Position numbers and translations under genes: made by a program. The notes under the pieces are model-generated. The model did not search any database. It was given only the letters and a program-made list of their open reading frames with translations, and was not told the origin of the DNA. Shown one piece after another: positions 1-7,800 of a stretch of DNA of 20,449 nt (position 1 is its first letter; the number at the start of each line of letters is the position of its first letter). Origin of the DNA: a virus; the IMG/VR virus record IMGVR_UViG_3300033571_001859, positions 1-20,449 of that record, one strand, 5' to 3'.

Positions 1-1
1 T

Positions 2-157
2 ATAGACTGCTCCAGTCTATTTTCAGACTTTGAAAGAACAGCAGGACGCAAGACCAACAATTGGTCAAATTGGTTTTACCAAGGAGTCAAGGGTGATATG
101 TGTTTTGACAAATCAGGTTGGGTAGGACAAACAGAGTTCAAATGGGGAAGATTGTAA
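2..157 (+). CDS. 3' end of an unrecognised, probably tail-associated gene (partial)
   Basis: An open frame enters from the left edge and ends at TAA 155-157, giving the last 51 residues of a protein whose start lies outside the window. The fragment is rich in Trp, Asn, Gly and aromatic residues (for example NNWSNWFYQG and ending KWGRL), which suits a beta-rich virion protein. The stop is one base before the next ATG, so it belongs to the same transcription unit as the acetyltransferase and tail tip genes. In many siphovirus maps this slot holds small minor tail or tail-assembly genes. That role is inferred from position only; I do not recognise the family. Confidence 0.6.
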   Translation: MDCSSLFSDFERTAGRKTNNWSNWFYQGVKGDMCFDKSGWVGQTEFKWGRL

Positions 158-158
158 G

Positions 159-626
159 ATGATCGTTAGACAAATGCAACCTCAAGAGTTTGACAGCACC
201 ATAATCTGCTTTCAATACTATCGTGATGAAGCCATTGAGAGTTTGCCACGCATTGCAGAAGAGTATGATGAGAATTCAGTATTGAAAACCATCAAGAACT
301 TTGCCACCAAATGGGACCATTGTTGGTTCAATGCCTATGAAGGACAACGAGTGGTTGGATTCATTGCAGGATACGCAAGCGAATGCCCTTGGAATAGCCA
401 AATCATAGATGCCAACATTGCCTTCATTTTCATGCTGGATTCACACAAAAATATGGACAATTTCCGTCAATTAATGGTGAAATTTGAGGAGTGGGCAAAA
501 ACCATCAAAGCCAGCAATATCACAGCAGGCGACATTGGCATTGATCCTGAACGCACACGAAAACTTTATGAACACTTTGACTTCAAGCCAGGTGTATGGA
601 TGAACAAGGAGTTGATCAATGAGTAA
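159..626 (+). CDS. GNAT-family N-acetyltransferase-like protein
   Basis: The product is 155 residues, a normal size for one GNAT domain. The C-terminal part, around residues 125-150, has the pattern PERTRKLYEHFDFKPG then a hydrophobic strand (VWMNKEL), typical of the last helix and strand of GNAT enzymes. A hydrophobic strand RVVGFIAGYA near residues 63-73 fits the central beta-4 strand. GNATs move an acyl group from acetyl-CoA to an amine; the substrate here is unknown. The gene starts one base after the upstream stop and its last 8 bases overlap the tail tip gene, so it is translationally coupled inside the tail operon. This suggests modification of a virion or host surface component, but that is inference. 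The classic Q/RxxGxG/A loop is not clear, so it could be a degenerate, structural GNAT. Confidence 0.65.
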   Translation: MIVRQMQPQEFDSTIICFQYYRDEAIESLPRIAEEYDENSVLKTIKNFATKWDHCWFNAYEGQRVVGFIAGYASECPWNSQIIDANIAFIFMLDSHKNMDNFRQLMVKFEEWAKTIKASNITAGDIGIDPERTRKLYEHFDFKPGVWMNKELINE

Positions 627-3600
627 GGTCTTTAAAGCCATTGGCAATGCAGTCAGTTCAGTTGTCAAGGCAGTAGTCAATGTAGTTTCAAGTGTAGTCA
701 AGGCCGTTGTCAATGTTGTTGCTTCAGTGGTCAACTTTGTGGCACAACCATTTATGGGCTTGCTGGGAGGTATGCCCGACATACCCTCTGCTCAGGCTGA
801 GGCCGCAAGACAGCAAGGTGTTCTATTACAGCGTGAAGGCAGTGATCAACAGATACCTGTGGTCTATGGCTATCGCAAGGTTGGCGGCACGGTGGCATTT
901 GCTGAAACAGGTTCAGACAATAACAAATATCTCTATGTGATCTATGTGTTTGCAGAAGGCGTAGTAGAAGGACTTCGTGAAGTGTTCATTGATGACTGGC
1001 AACTACCAGTTAATCTAACTGCTAACCTCAATGCAGGTCAATTAGTCACAGTCAACACTGACAGATACAAAGACAGAGTCACAATGATTTGGAATCCAGG
1101 TGTCTATTATGCAAATCCTGCATCAAGTCCTGTTGGCACCTATCTTAAAAACAATCTATTTGGACCAGCACCTAGTTTTACTTCATCAATGAACTTTAAC
1201 GGATTGGCAGCATTGGCAGTTCGTTATGAATGGCGTGAAATCAAAACTCAAGCAGATGCTGACAACAATCCATTTACAGGAAATATTCCACAGGTTCAAG
1301 TGTGTATGTTGGGCAAGCGTGTGGCGCCAATCAACAGCCAAACCAGCGGCTTTAGTTATGATAGTGCTCCAGTGCGTTATTCCACAAACCCAGCAGAGAT
1401 ACTCTTAGACTACCTACGCAATCCCAGATATGGTAAAGGTCTAAGCAATGACGATATAGATTTTGATTCATGGATCAAGACTACCAACAAGTGCAATACC
1501 ATTGTGAACTATGTGACTGGACAGAGTTATGCTGGTCCAATACTAACTTCAAACTTTGTGCTAGATACCAGTCAGACCATATTAGCCAACACTAAGACAC
1601 TTTTAATGGGTTTTAGAGCCTATATGCCCTATGTTCAAGGCAAATACAAACTGCGTATTGAAGATGCCGGCAATGAACTAGACATTCTAAGTGGTGTTGC
1701 ACAAGTGGTTATGACTGCTACCACAAAGCCCTATCCTAAGAATCAATTTGTGGGCAATGTCTGTGATATTGTGGGCGACATCACCTACACGGGCATTGAC
1801 AAGAGCAACAAGTATACTTCAGTGGTGGTAAACTATGTGGATCCAGATCAGAAATGGAGTCCGCAACAGGTAGTATGGCCTGAAACAGAAACAGAGCGTC
1901 AAGAGTATGTGATCAAAGACGGTGGCAGAGAAAACAAACTAGAAGCCACATTCCCCACAATCACCAACTATGCCATTGCCAAAGACATGGCCAAACTGTT
2001 GTTCCTTAAATCACGCAGACAAGAAACTCTAAGCATTACGGTTACTGGTGAAGGTATGGAACTAGAGCCAGGTGATAACATTCGTGTTGAAGGCAACATT
2101 CTAAACTTCAACACAGGCAGTCTAATTGTGCCTTGGCGTGTGGTATCAGTCAAACTCAATGACAACATGACTGTGACATTGGGCTTGGTTAAAAATCCAG
2201 ATGACATTTACCCACACGCTCGCTACAATGAAGAAGATATGGTGGATGCAGTCTATGTGCCCAAAGGCAGTGATATCTATTATCCATCCAGTGTAAACAG
2301 AACAGCACCTGTTGGTCTAGTGCCGCCCAATGCCGCACCGTTTCCTCCAGTGGTTCCGCCAAACTTACCACCACAGGTTCCACCTCCACCATTCCAACCA
2401 GTAGTGCCATTTGTGCCGCCAGGGGGAACTCCTGTGACCCCTACTGATCCTGCTGATACAACTCCTGTGCCAGTGGCTCCGCCTGCACCATTTGCAGCCT
2501 TCTTGACTCTAAAGTCTAGTAGAGCCACACTGATAACCAGCAACACCTATTCTTATAATTTGGTGTTTACACAGCCCAATGATGGACTTTACAGTTATAG
2601 TATATTCTACTGGAGACTGAATGCCAATAGCCCTTGGCAAGAAATCCGTTTGACAACCATACCAGGTGTTGGTGGCGATATCCCAGTTAGTTTTGTCTGC
2701 ACATTTGGTCTATTTGATTTTTATGTAAGATCATTTGCCACAGATGGCCGAGCCAGTAATCGTGTGGTGCAAGGACAGATTGTATTCAGACAGAATACAT
2801 TTGAACAGAATCCTGCACTCACAAACATTGCCAATGTAGTTCAAGTTCAAACAGTCACAGAAGGTTGGACCTTGCCACCAAGTCGAGTAGATGCAAATCC
2901 TCGATACAATGACTACATCTATGACTTTGCCATACTGCCACAGACCAGTGGCGGACAGCCCCTAGTTCGTAGAAAGGTCTCAGTGCGTATGACGCAGTTG
3001 GTTGACACAGTTAACCAAACTCCAAACAACCTAATCAAAGGTGTTCGTATCTACTATAAGAATTCAGCAGATACCTACTATGCTTTTGAAGACAAGTTCT
3101 TTGATGACATCCCTGGATATAGCCCTTACAACCAAATTGAATACAATCTCAACGGAGACTTTGGTGCTCGCTTTGCTGGACAAGAGCGTTATGACTTTGT
3201 GGCCAAGTTAATTTATAGAGATGGTGGCAATGCTACCAAATATCTAGCACCTGGACAGGGTCGTGTTGAAACAAATGGTCTTGGTTTATTTTCAGGATTT
3301 ATTATCTATGGCACAAGTCCATATGCCACTGCCAGTGTAAGATATCAAGACATACCCGCAGGTTGGACAATTCAAACACTGGATCAAGCGCCACAAGGTC
3401 CAAAGCAAGGCAGTGAGATTGTGCCTAGTATCAAAAGAATTATTCCCCTAAGCAATACCTTGAATAGACTTGGTTGGGAATTTAGGCCTCCTCAAAGCAC
3501 CAAGTTCATGGGCTTTAAGATTCGCTTCCGTGAAATAGTTCCTGGAACTGATCCTGGCTTTACCACTGTAGAAGTGGGTGCTGCCATTAGACCAGCAGAA

Positions 3601-4758
3601 CTAGACATTTATTATGAGTTGATAGACGGTGGCTTTAGATTAAACACCTATTATGACTGGGTAGTGACTGCACAATATTGGGATCCAATAACAGCCAGCA
3701 CACTTGAAAGTGATAACAGCCTAGTATGCCGTGCCGTTGTGCCTGTGAATATTAGATTGCAATATACTGATCTAATGAACAATGTTTTTGATTTTGTAGT
3801 TCAGAATACCAAAACAGCACTTGATGCACTAGATGCTCCGTTTGCCGCAACACCAACACCTGGTATGAGAACTTGGATCAAGCGTCAAACTAAACAATAT
3901 GATATCTATGGTGGATTTGTCAATGGTGGCACACAGATAGTTTCTACCAGTGCTCGACAAGTAGAAGCCAGTGCAACAAAAACCGCAGGCCAAGTAAGTG
4001 CTATCAAATTGGCCACTTACTACAAGTTGACATTTACCACTCCCAATGACACATTTGACAATATTACAGTTTGGCGTAGATTGTTTAATAGAACAGCAGC
4101 CGCTGGCACTCAAACGGGTGTGGCAAAATATTATGGACTAGGTGCTTGGGAAAAGGTTGAAATACCTAGAACATCAATGACCAAAGCCAATGGTGTTTAC
4201 ACACTGAATCTGCGTGGTCCTTTACATCCAGAATTATTTGATCCCTACTACGAACTTCAGGCAGGTAAAGTCTTGTATGACCCTGGCTATGGTCCTAGCG
4301 GCAACTGGCCCACAGCGGGACAACCTGTTATCAATTCAGTCTATCCCTATTATGGTGCTGGTAATACCAATTTTTCTGTATCCACTAATGTTACTAAGGT
4401 AGAATTTCTAATAGCCATTAAAGATGCTGGTGTGCTCAGTGCTAGAGCCGCATACCTCACAGACTTTAATACCGCAGGCGATGGTGCAGAATACACATAT
4501 GAAAAAGATGGATTCATTTCAGGTAATGTTGATAAACTAGCAACGGTAGCACTAAGTGATTATAACGGATTTGTTGCAGGCTATGGCAGAAACTTAAATG
4601 AAGCCATAACCAGTATCAGCCTAAGCAACTTGGTAGTGCCAGGCGGTCGTTCAGGTGGACATTATGGATTTAGTGGCGCACCCTACAGATTTTCATATTC
4701 AACACCTTCAGCCAGTTGGATTAGATTGAGTGGCCCGGACGGCGACACGGTATATTAA
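619..4758 (+). CDS. Tail tip / central tail hub protein, lambda J-like host-specificity protein
   Basis: This 1379-residue protein is the largest in the window. Residues 1-45 are Val-rich imperfect 11-residue repeats (SVVKAVVNVV type). Residues 70-120 (QIPVVYGYRKVGGTVAFAET, then a KYLYVIYVFAEG strand and VFIDD) match the hub N-terminus of J-like tail tip proteins. Around residues 255-285 the NPAEILLDYLRNPRYGKGL segment is a typical J-family signature. Residues about 480-505 (ETLSITVTGEGMELEPGD) resemble the gp27-like hub fold. A proline-rich linker covers roughly residues 560-625, followed by fibronectin-III-like beta domains to the C-terminus, where receptor contact is expected. It should close the tail tube and determine host recognition. 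It overlaps the acetyltransferase gene by 8 bases. The assignment rests on motif recognition, not a search. Confidence 0.85.
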   Translation: MSKVFKAIGNAVSSVVKAVVNVVSSVVKAVVNVVASVVNFVAQPFMGLLGGMPDIPSAQAEAARQQGVLLQREGSDQQIPVVYGYRKVGGTVAFAETGSDNNKYLYVIYVFAEGVVEGLREVFIDDWQLPVNLTANLNAGQLVTVNTDRYKDRVTMIWNPGVYYANPASSPVGTYLKNNLFGPAPSFTSSMNFNGLAALAVRYEWREIKTQADADNNPFTGNIPQVQVCMLGKRVAPINSQTSGFSYDSAPVRYSTNPAEILLDYLRNPRYGKGLSNDDIDFDSWIKTTNKCNTIVNYVTGQSYAGPILTSNFVLDTSQTILANTKTLLMGFRAYMPYVQGKYKLRIEDAGNELDILSGVAQVVMTATTKPYPKNQFVGNVCDIVGDITYTGIDKSNKYTSVVVNYVDPDQKWSPQQVVWPETETERQEYVIKDGGRENKLEATFPTITNYAIAKDMAKLLFLKSRRQETLSITVTGEGMELEPGDNIRVEGNILNFNTGSLIVPWRVVSVKLNDNMTVTLGLVKNPDDIYPHARYNEEDMVDAVYVPKGSDIYYPSSVNRTAPVGLVPPNAAPFPPVVPPNLPPQVPPPPFQPVVPFVPPGGTPVTPTDPADTTPVPVAPPAPFAAFLTLKSSRATLITSNTYSYNLVFTQPNDGLYSYSIFYWRLNANSPWQEIRLTTIPGVGGDIPVSFVCTFGLFDFYVRSFATDGRASNRVVQGQIVFRQNTFEQNPALTNIANVVQVQTVTEGWTLPPSRVDANPRYNDYIYDFAILPQTSGGQPLVRRKVSVRMTQLVDTVNQTPNNLIKGVRIYYKNSADTYYAFEDKFFDDIPGYSPYNQIEYNLNGDFGARFAGQERYDFVAKLIYRDGGNATKYLAPGQGRVETNGLGLFSGFIIYGTSPYATASVRYQDIPAGWTIQTLDQAPQGPKQGSEIVPSIKRIIPLSNTLNRLGWEFRPPQSTKFMGFKIRFREIVPGTDPGFTTVEVGAAIRPAELDIYYELIDGGFRLNTYYDWVVTAQYWDPITASTLESDNSLVCRAVVPVNIRLQYTDLMNNVFDFVVQNTKTALDALDAPFAATPTPGMRTWIKRQTKQYDIYGGFVNGGTQIVSTSARQVEASATKTAGQVSAIKLATYYKLTFTTPNDTFDNITVWRRLFNRTAAAGTQTGVAKYYGLGAWEKVEIPRTSMTKANGVYTLNLRGPLHPELFDPYYELQAGKVLYDPGYGPSGNWPTAGQPVINSVYPYYGAGNTNFSVSTNVTKVEFLIAIKDAGVLSARAAYLTDFNTAGDGAEYTYEKDGFISGNVDKLATVALSDYNGFVAGYGRNLNEAITSISLSNLVVPGGRSGGHYGFSGAPYRFSYSTPSASWIRLSGPDGDTVY
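655..738 (+). repeat. 33-nt in-frame tandem repeat encoding a Val-rich N-terminal helix or strand
   Basis: Residues 13-23, 24-34 and 35-40 of the tail tip protein repeat the pattern SSVVKAVVNVV, SSVVKAVVNVV, ASVVNFV. At DNA level the units have diverged at codon third positions, so selection has kept the protein repeat while the bases drifted. The segment is hydrophobic with regularly spaced Lys and Asn, which could pack into the tail hub or touch a membrane. Confidence 0.7.
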
Positions 4759-4767
4759 GGATAGAAT

Positions 4768-5664
4768 ATGGCAACTCAAACAGGCGCAGCCGCACTACAA
4801 ACCACAGCAACATTAACCTGTCAAGCCAGAGGCGGCAAAACGCTGGCCACAGGCTCTTTGACATCAGCATTTACATTCTTGCCAGTCACAGGCTTTATAC
4901 CCTACACACAGGGTATTTTAGATCCTATATCAAACACAATCAAAGCACAAGGTGTTGGTCGTTGGGGCAGTTTGCTAGGTAGTAAATGGAGCACATTCAA
5001 TTCCTATGTGAACACATTCTTGCCCATCCGTTGGACCAGCAGTCTAATTGACACAGGTGAAGTGGCCTATTTCAACATTGCTATTTCAAGTGAATTTGAA
5101 GGTAGTGTATTCTATAGAATCTATGTTAGCGAAACAGGTGAGTTTACAGGTGAAGAAACTGAATACCTCATTCAAGACGGCAACACTAACATTGCCGCTT
5201 TCTATGGCAGATTCCTGTATGTAACTGCGGAGTGTTCAGGACTGGAACTTGCCAAAATGTCAATCACCACTGACAAAGAAGTTGTGGAGTTTACCTATAG
5301 AGATTTGAACACAGCCACACTGAGTGGTTCTAGTTCATTAAGAACACTAAACTTAGACAATCCCATTTCATTAATCACTGAAATGGTTATAACCCCTAGA
5401 GCCCCAACTGCCTATGCAGTGGATCTTTATGTCAGCAATACAGCAACCAGCACCCTACTAATACCAATTGTGGTTAGCAAGGCAGCAGGAGGAGTTTACA
5501 TAACCAATGATTACATAGCCAGTGATTATTTTGCCAGTTCATTTGGTGCTAGTTTTGCACTCTACGGCATAGACAATCAACCTCGTGATGGAATAGTGGA
5601 TATTTCATTGAAGGGCTTGCCAAGACAGGTGATGGCAGGCGGTAATCTTGTGGTTATCAAATAA
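4768..5664 (+). CDS. Putative minor tail / virion structural protein (298 aa)
   Basis: It starts at ATG 4768 behind AAGGA (4756-4760) and follows the tail tip gene after 9 bases. The product has no obvious enzyme motif, signal peptide or membrane segment. It is rich in Thr, Ser, Gly and alternating beta-strand patterns such as SVFYRIYVSETGEF and FYGRFLYVTAE, as in phage tail-tip accessory or baseplate proteins. Its position directly after the J-like gene supports a role at the tail tip. I do not recognise a named family. Confidence 0.6.
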   Translation: MATQTGAAALQTTATLTCQARGGKTLATGSLTSAFTFLPVTGFIPYTQGILDPISNTIKAQGVGRWGSLLGSKWSTFNSYVNTFLPIRWTSSLIDTGEVAYFNIAISSEFEGSVFYRIYVSETGEFTGEETEYLIQDGNTNIAAFYGRFLYVTAECSGLELAKMSITTDKEVVEFTYRDLNTATLSGSSSLRTLNLDNPISLITEMVITPRAPTAYAVDLYVSNTATSTLLIPIVVSKAAGGVYITNDYIASDYFASSFGASFALYGIDNQPRDGIVDISLKGLPRQVMAGGNLVVIK

Positions 5665-5668
5665 CACT

Positions 5669-5676
5669 AATAAATA
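5669..5676 (+). promoter_or_regulatory. Weak late-promoter-like box AATAAATA
   Basis: The gap before the 160-residue gene holds AATAAATA, 7 of 8 matches to the T4-type late promoter TATAAATA. The next gene starts 16 bases downstream with GAGAGGA as ribosome binding site. A start site between them would leave almost no leader, so this may be only AT-rich spacer. Confidence 0.2.
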
Positions 5677-5692
5677 TTGAGAGGAACAAACA

Positions 5693-6175
5693 ATGACATT
5701 TCCAACAGGAACAGTAATATCAACAGACAATGTGGATAGCCCGGATGATGATCCCAGTCTAGCCCGTGGTGATATCTACAATCTAATCGTAGCAGTAAAT
5801 CAACTGATTGCTTCAGTGAATGCCGCAAATGGTGTCCTCTCTCTAGATGGTGGTGGCAAGGTCAGCACTAGTTTTATTCCTGGAACTATCACAGTAACTG
5901 GAGATCAAACCATATCACCAACTACAGGTGTTGTTAGTCTGCGTAATGTTCTGCGTATGCGACAGATCCAGTTTGTGCAATTGGGTTCAATGGCGGGCAC
6001 TGCTTCACCTAGTTCAGGAGATATTGTTTACCTAACAGACGGTGATGCAGGCAATCCCTGTCTAGCAGTTTACAATGGCAGTCAGTGGCGCACTATTAGA
6101 CTAGGCACATTGGTTGGTCCAAGTGGTGCTGCCTTATCATCAGCATTTACCATAACTGCAACGGCGGACGCTTAA
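5693..6175 (+). CDS. Putative tail-fibre-type virion protein (160 aa)
   Basis: It starts at ATG 5693 with GAGAGGA about 7 bases upstream. The N-terminus (TGTVISTDNVDSPDDDPSLA, then an RGDIYNLIVAVNQLI helix) is the helix-first style of phage fibre and collar proteins. It is followed by a Gly/Thr/Ser-rich beta region and SGDIVYLTDGDAGNPCLAVY with GSQWRTIRLG, resembling the small C-terminal module of fibre proteins that show a value, then a tryptophan. It sits between tail tip and holin-like genes. The structural role is likely; its exact place in the virion is unknown. Confidence 0.6.
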   Translation: MTFPTGTVISTDNVDSPDDDPSLARGDIYNLIVAVNQLIASVNAANGVLSLDGGGKVSTSFIPGTITVTGDQTISPTTGVVSLRNVLRMRQIQFVQLGSMAGTASPSSGDIVYLTDGDAGNPCLAVYNGSQWRTIRLGTLVGPSGAALSSAFTITATADA

Positions 6176-6176
6176 A

Positions 6177-6365
6177 ATGACACTCAAAGACCTAGCCAAA
6201 GAAATTGAAATAATCAAAAGCAATCACCTTGCCCACATGGCAGAAGACATTGACCGCATTGAGAAGCGGGTAGAGAAAATGGATGCCAGAGTCTGGGCCA
6301 TTCTACTCTTATTAGTAGGTGCAGTTGTCTTACCAGCAGTTGTGGCTTTTGTCAAGAACATTTAA
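6177..6365 (+). CDS. XhlA-like small membrane protein, candidate holin or holin partner
   Basis: The 62-residue product has a charged amphipathic N-terminal half (residues about 1-40, with IDRIEKRVEKMDARVW heptad spacing) and one hydrophobic segment, WAILLLLVGAVVLPAVVAFV, near the C-terminus. A coiled coil followed by one transmembrane helix is the architecture of the haemolysin XhlA family, which works with holins in phage lysis. The start codon is one base after the previous stop, so it is the last gene of the tail operon. No endolysin is seen next to it, which leaves the lysis role open. Confidence 0.6.
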   Translation: MTLKDLAKEIEIIKSNHLAHMAEDIDRIEKRVEKMDARVWAILLLLVGAVVLPAVVAFVKNI

Positions 6366-6412
6366 GACGAAAATGGCTCGCATTTGCCAGGATAAGGCCC
6401 CTTCCTGCTACC

Positions 6413-6547
6413 CTACCCACCACATGACAAAAGGGCCTCTAAAACACCATATTTTTCAGCGTTTGCGGCGCCGCTATGCATGGTGTCAGGCAGTTTTTTC
6501 CTAAGATTTTGAATTTTCTCCTCTAAGATTTCTATTTTTTGACGCAT
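6413..6547 (-). CDS. Possible small minus-strand coiled-coil ORF (44 aa)
   Basis: On the minus strand an ATG at 6547 opens a 44-codon frame ending in TAG at 6413-6415. Its first half, MRQKIEILEEKIQNLRKKL, is a good heptad-type coiled coil. No clear ribosome binding site precedes it, and its Leu codons (TTA, CTT, CTG, TTG) differ from the CTA preference of surrounding genes. It lies in the gap between the holin candidate and the zinc-finger gene. It could be a real small gene or chance. Confidence 0.2.
   Translation of the reverse strand: MRQKIEILEEKIQNLRKKLPDTMHSGAANAEKYGVLEALLSCGG
6444..6499 (+). terminator. Candidate terminator after the tail operon
   Basis: An inverted repeat ACACCAT (6444-6450) / ATGGTGT (6480-6486) encloses a nested AGCG/CGCT stem around the GC palindrome GCGGCGCCGC (6465-6474). 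A run of six T follows at 6494-6499. The T tract is 7 bases from the outer stem, which is long for an intrinsic terminator, so the call is tentative. Its place just after the last tail-operon gene fits. Confidence 0.35.
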
Positions 6548-6596
6548 ATCTGTGTCATACTTTCTGTATTTTACTACAAACAGCCAATTTTACACA

Positions 6597-7166
6597 ATGC
6601 TAAATCCAGTCAAAATAACTAGCAGTATGCTAACCAAAGAACAACTCAATCTCAAACTGTCAGAAGTGGCAGAGTTTCGTATGCCCAAACTCACACCCAG
6701 TGAGATCAAAATCTCTAAACAGAGGGCCAGAGGCAAAGGGCGTCCCACAAAAGAATCTCTATATCAAGAAGAACACGAAGAAGTGTTTCTTGATATGTTT
6801 CAAGGCATCAATCCCACACACACTCCTGAATTGGTTAAACTGCATATCAAGCCCGTGGACTGCGAAGACTGCGGTCGTCATTGTGAGAATGGTCGTAGAC
6901 AGGAAATCAAGTTTTACAAAAAGGCTCCCAATCATATTGCACATTGGCGCCATCGCTGTCTGACCTGCAACCGGTATAGAGATCCAAATACTGGAGAATA
7001 CACACTACCACAGGGTCCTGCTTGCCAAGTGTTTCTAAATTGGGCCAAGGCACAGTTTACGGCCAAAAATAAACAGGCACGAGCAGAAGCCAAACCTAAA
7101 TTGGAATTTCCCGATGATGACAATATTGTAATCAGAAAATACCCTGATACTGCCGATCCTTTATAA
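6597..7166 (+). CDS. Zinc-finger protein of unknown function
   Basis: The frame opens further upstream only with a GTG at 6552, so I chose ATG 6597 (189 residues); ATG 6627 is also possible and neither has a strong ribosome binding site. Around residues 90-130 there is CEDCGRHCENGRR, then HWRHRCLTCNRYRDP. Two CxxC pairs about 30 residues apart fit a four-cysteine zinc ribbon. A basic stretch, KQRARGKGRPTKE near residue 40, has an AT-hook-like GRP core. Together these suggest a nucleic-acid-binding protein, perhaps a regulator. The family is not recognised. The gene is flanked on both sides by non-coding DNA, unlike most genes here. Confidence 0.65.
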   Translation: MLNPVKITSSMLTKEQLNLKLSEVAEFRMPKLTPSEIKISKQRARGKGRPTKESLYQEEHEEVFLDMFQGINPTHTPELVKLHIKPVDCEDCGRHCENGRRQEIKFYKKAPNHIAHWRHRCLTCNRYRDPNTGEYTLPQGPACQVFLNWAKAQFTAKNKQARAEAKPKLEFPDDDNIVIRKYPDTADPL

Positions 7167-7169
7167 ATA
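7162..7169 (+). promoter_or_regulatory. TATAAATA late-promoter-like box
   Basis: An exact TATAAATA overlaps the stop codon of the zinc-finger gene. This octamer is the T4 late promoter consensus recognised by the gp55 sigma factor. Transcription would start around 7175, at the 5' edge of the structured RNA candidate. Only one other exact copy was noticed on the plus strand (12661), also in an intergenic leader. A T4-type sigma factor has not been seen, so the assignment is by sequence likeness only. Confidence 0.4.
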
Positions 7170-7171
7170 AA

Positions 7172-7294
7172 TTTAGCAGAGCACTATTCTCCATAATAGA
7201 TTGTCAGGCTGACATTAAAAAAATTGGGTGAAAGTTACTGCCATTACATAACCCAAATTGCTCTGTTAGAAAGCCCCTTTTCTCAGGGGCTTTC
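7172..7294 (+). ncRNA. Candidate structured RNA: closed multi-stem junction ending in a terminator
   Basis: Reading by eye gives a closing stem P1 of 11 pairs with two G-U (7172-7182 with 7260-7270), P2 (CTATT 7184-7188 with AATAG 7195-7199), P3 (TGTCA 7202-7206 with TGACA 7210-7214) and P4 (7222-7229 with 7251-7259, one bulged A, 21-nt loop). Junction linkers are only 1, 2, 7 and 0 bases. The terminator hairpin follows at once, sharing two bases with P1. A TATAAATA box lies just upstream. The cloverleaf-like outline is not a tRNA: there is no TTCRA loop and stem lengths are wrong. It could be a phage small RNA, or a leader or 3'-end structure of the flanking mRNAs. No folding program or alignment was available. 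Confidence 0.4.
7269..7294 (+). terminator. Intrinsic terminator
   Basis: A perfect 9-bp stem, GAAAGCCCC / GGGGCTTTC, with the 8-base loop TTTTCTCA is followed by CGTTTGAG. The AAAGCCCC-GGGGCTTT form is typical of Rho-independent terminators. The downstream T tract is short, so strength on the plus strand is uncertain. It separates the structured RNA candidate from the operon starting at 7372. Confidence 0.75.
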
Positions 7295-7334
7295 GTTTGA
7301 GTGCTAAATCTCTTTACAAGGTGATTATTTTGTG

Positions 7335-7357
7335 TTAGACTAAATACATTAGTCTAA
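7335..7357. promoter_or_regulatory. 9-bp palindrome, operator-like or 5'-leader hairpin
   Basis: TTAGACTAA (7335-7343) and TTAGTCTAA (7349-7357) are perfect inverted repeats around ATACA. The palindrome ends 5 bases before the GGAGA ribosome binding site of the gene at 7372. It may be an operator bound by a dimeric repressor, or an mRNA hairpin that affects ribosome access. No repressor gene is visible in the window. Confidence 0.5.
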
Positions 7358-7371
7358 ATATGGAGAAACTA

Positions 7372-7800
7372 ATGGCAAAGACATTTTACTATCAAAACAC
7401 GCATAGTATGGAGGCTAGGCCTGGCACCAACTATGCTACCACCTACTACAAACAAACCCTGGAACAGCGTAAGCAGTTGAGTAAACATATCTTTAGGTGT
7501 TCTAGAGAAGTTGTTGAAGCACTGGACCGAGATCCAGACCTAATGCAATGGGCTACTACACATCCTCTTAAAGGATTTCCTAAAACTGCCAAACAGCCAA
7601 ATAGAACCGTTTGGGAAATACTAGAAGACATTGTTGGCGAAAGCAAAGGTGTCAAAAAGAATGGTGATCCCAAAGACTATGCTGCCGCACCCATTGAGCG
7701 TTGGAACAAACTGTTTGCAGGCACTGAATATGAATTCCGCATGGAGCAAAATGCAGGCACAAAGAAAACCACTTTTGAATCACTTTGGGAAGTAGCATAA
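7372..7800 (+). CDS. Unrecognised phage protein (142 aa), first gene of the accessory operon
   Basis: I chose ATG 7372 rather than the in-frame ATG 7360, because GGAGA at 7362-7366 then lies at proper spacing upstream. The product is soluble and charged, with no signal peptide, membrane segment or known motif. It contains LKGFPKTAKQPNRTVWEIL and several aromatic residues. Its stop overlaps the next start (TAATG). A terminator and a palindrome lie just upstream, so a new transcription unit probably begins here. Function unknown. Confidence 0.65.
   Translation: MAKTFYYQNTHSMEARPGTNYATTYYKQTLEQRKQLSKHIFRCSREVVEALDRDPDLMQWATTHPLKGFPKTAKQPNRTVWEILEDIVGESKGVKKNGDPKDYAAAPIERWNKLFAGTEYEFRMEQNAGTKKTTFESLWEVA

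Noticed and set aside
6373-6504. Plus-strand small gene starting MARICQDKAP
   Set aside because: No ribosome binding site, unusual His/Cys/Arg-rich composition, and overlap with the hairpin and the minus-strand frame. Kept only as a note.
7172-7294. tRNA gene
   Set aside because: The cloverleaf-like outline lacks a TTCRA T-loop, a 7-bp acceptor and a 7-base anticodon loop.
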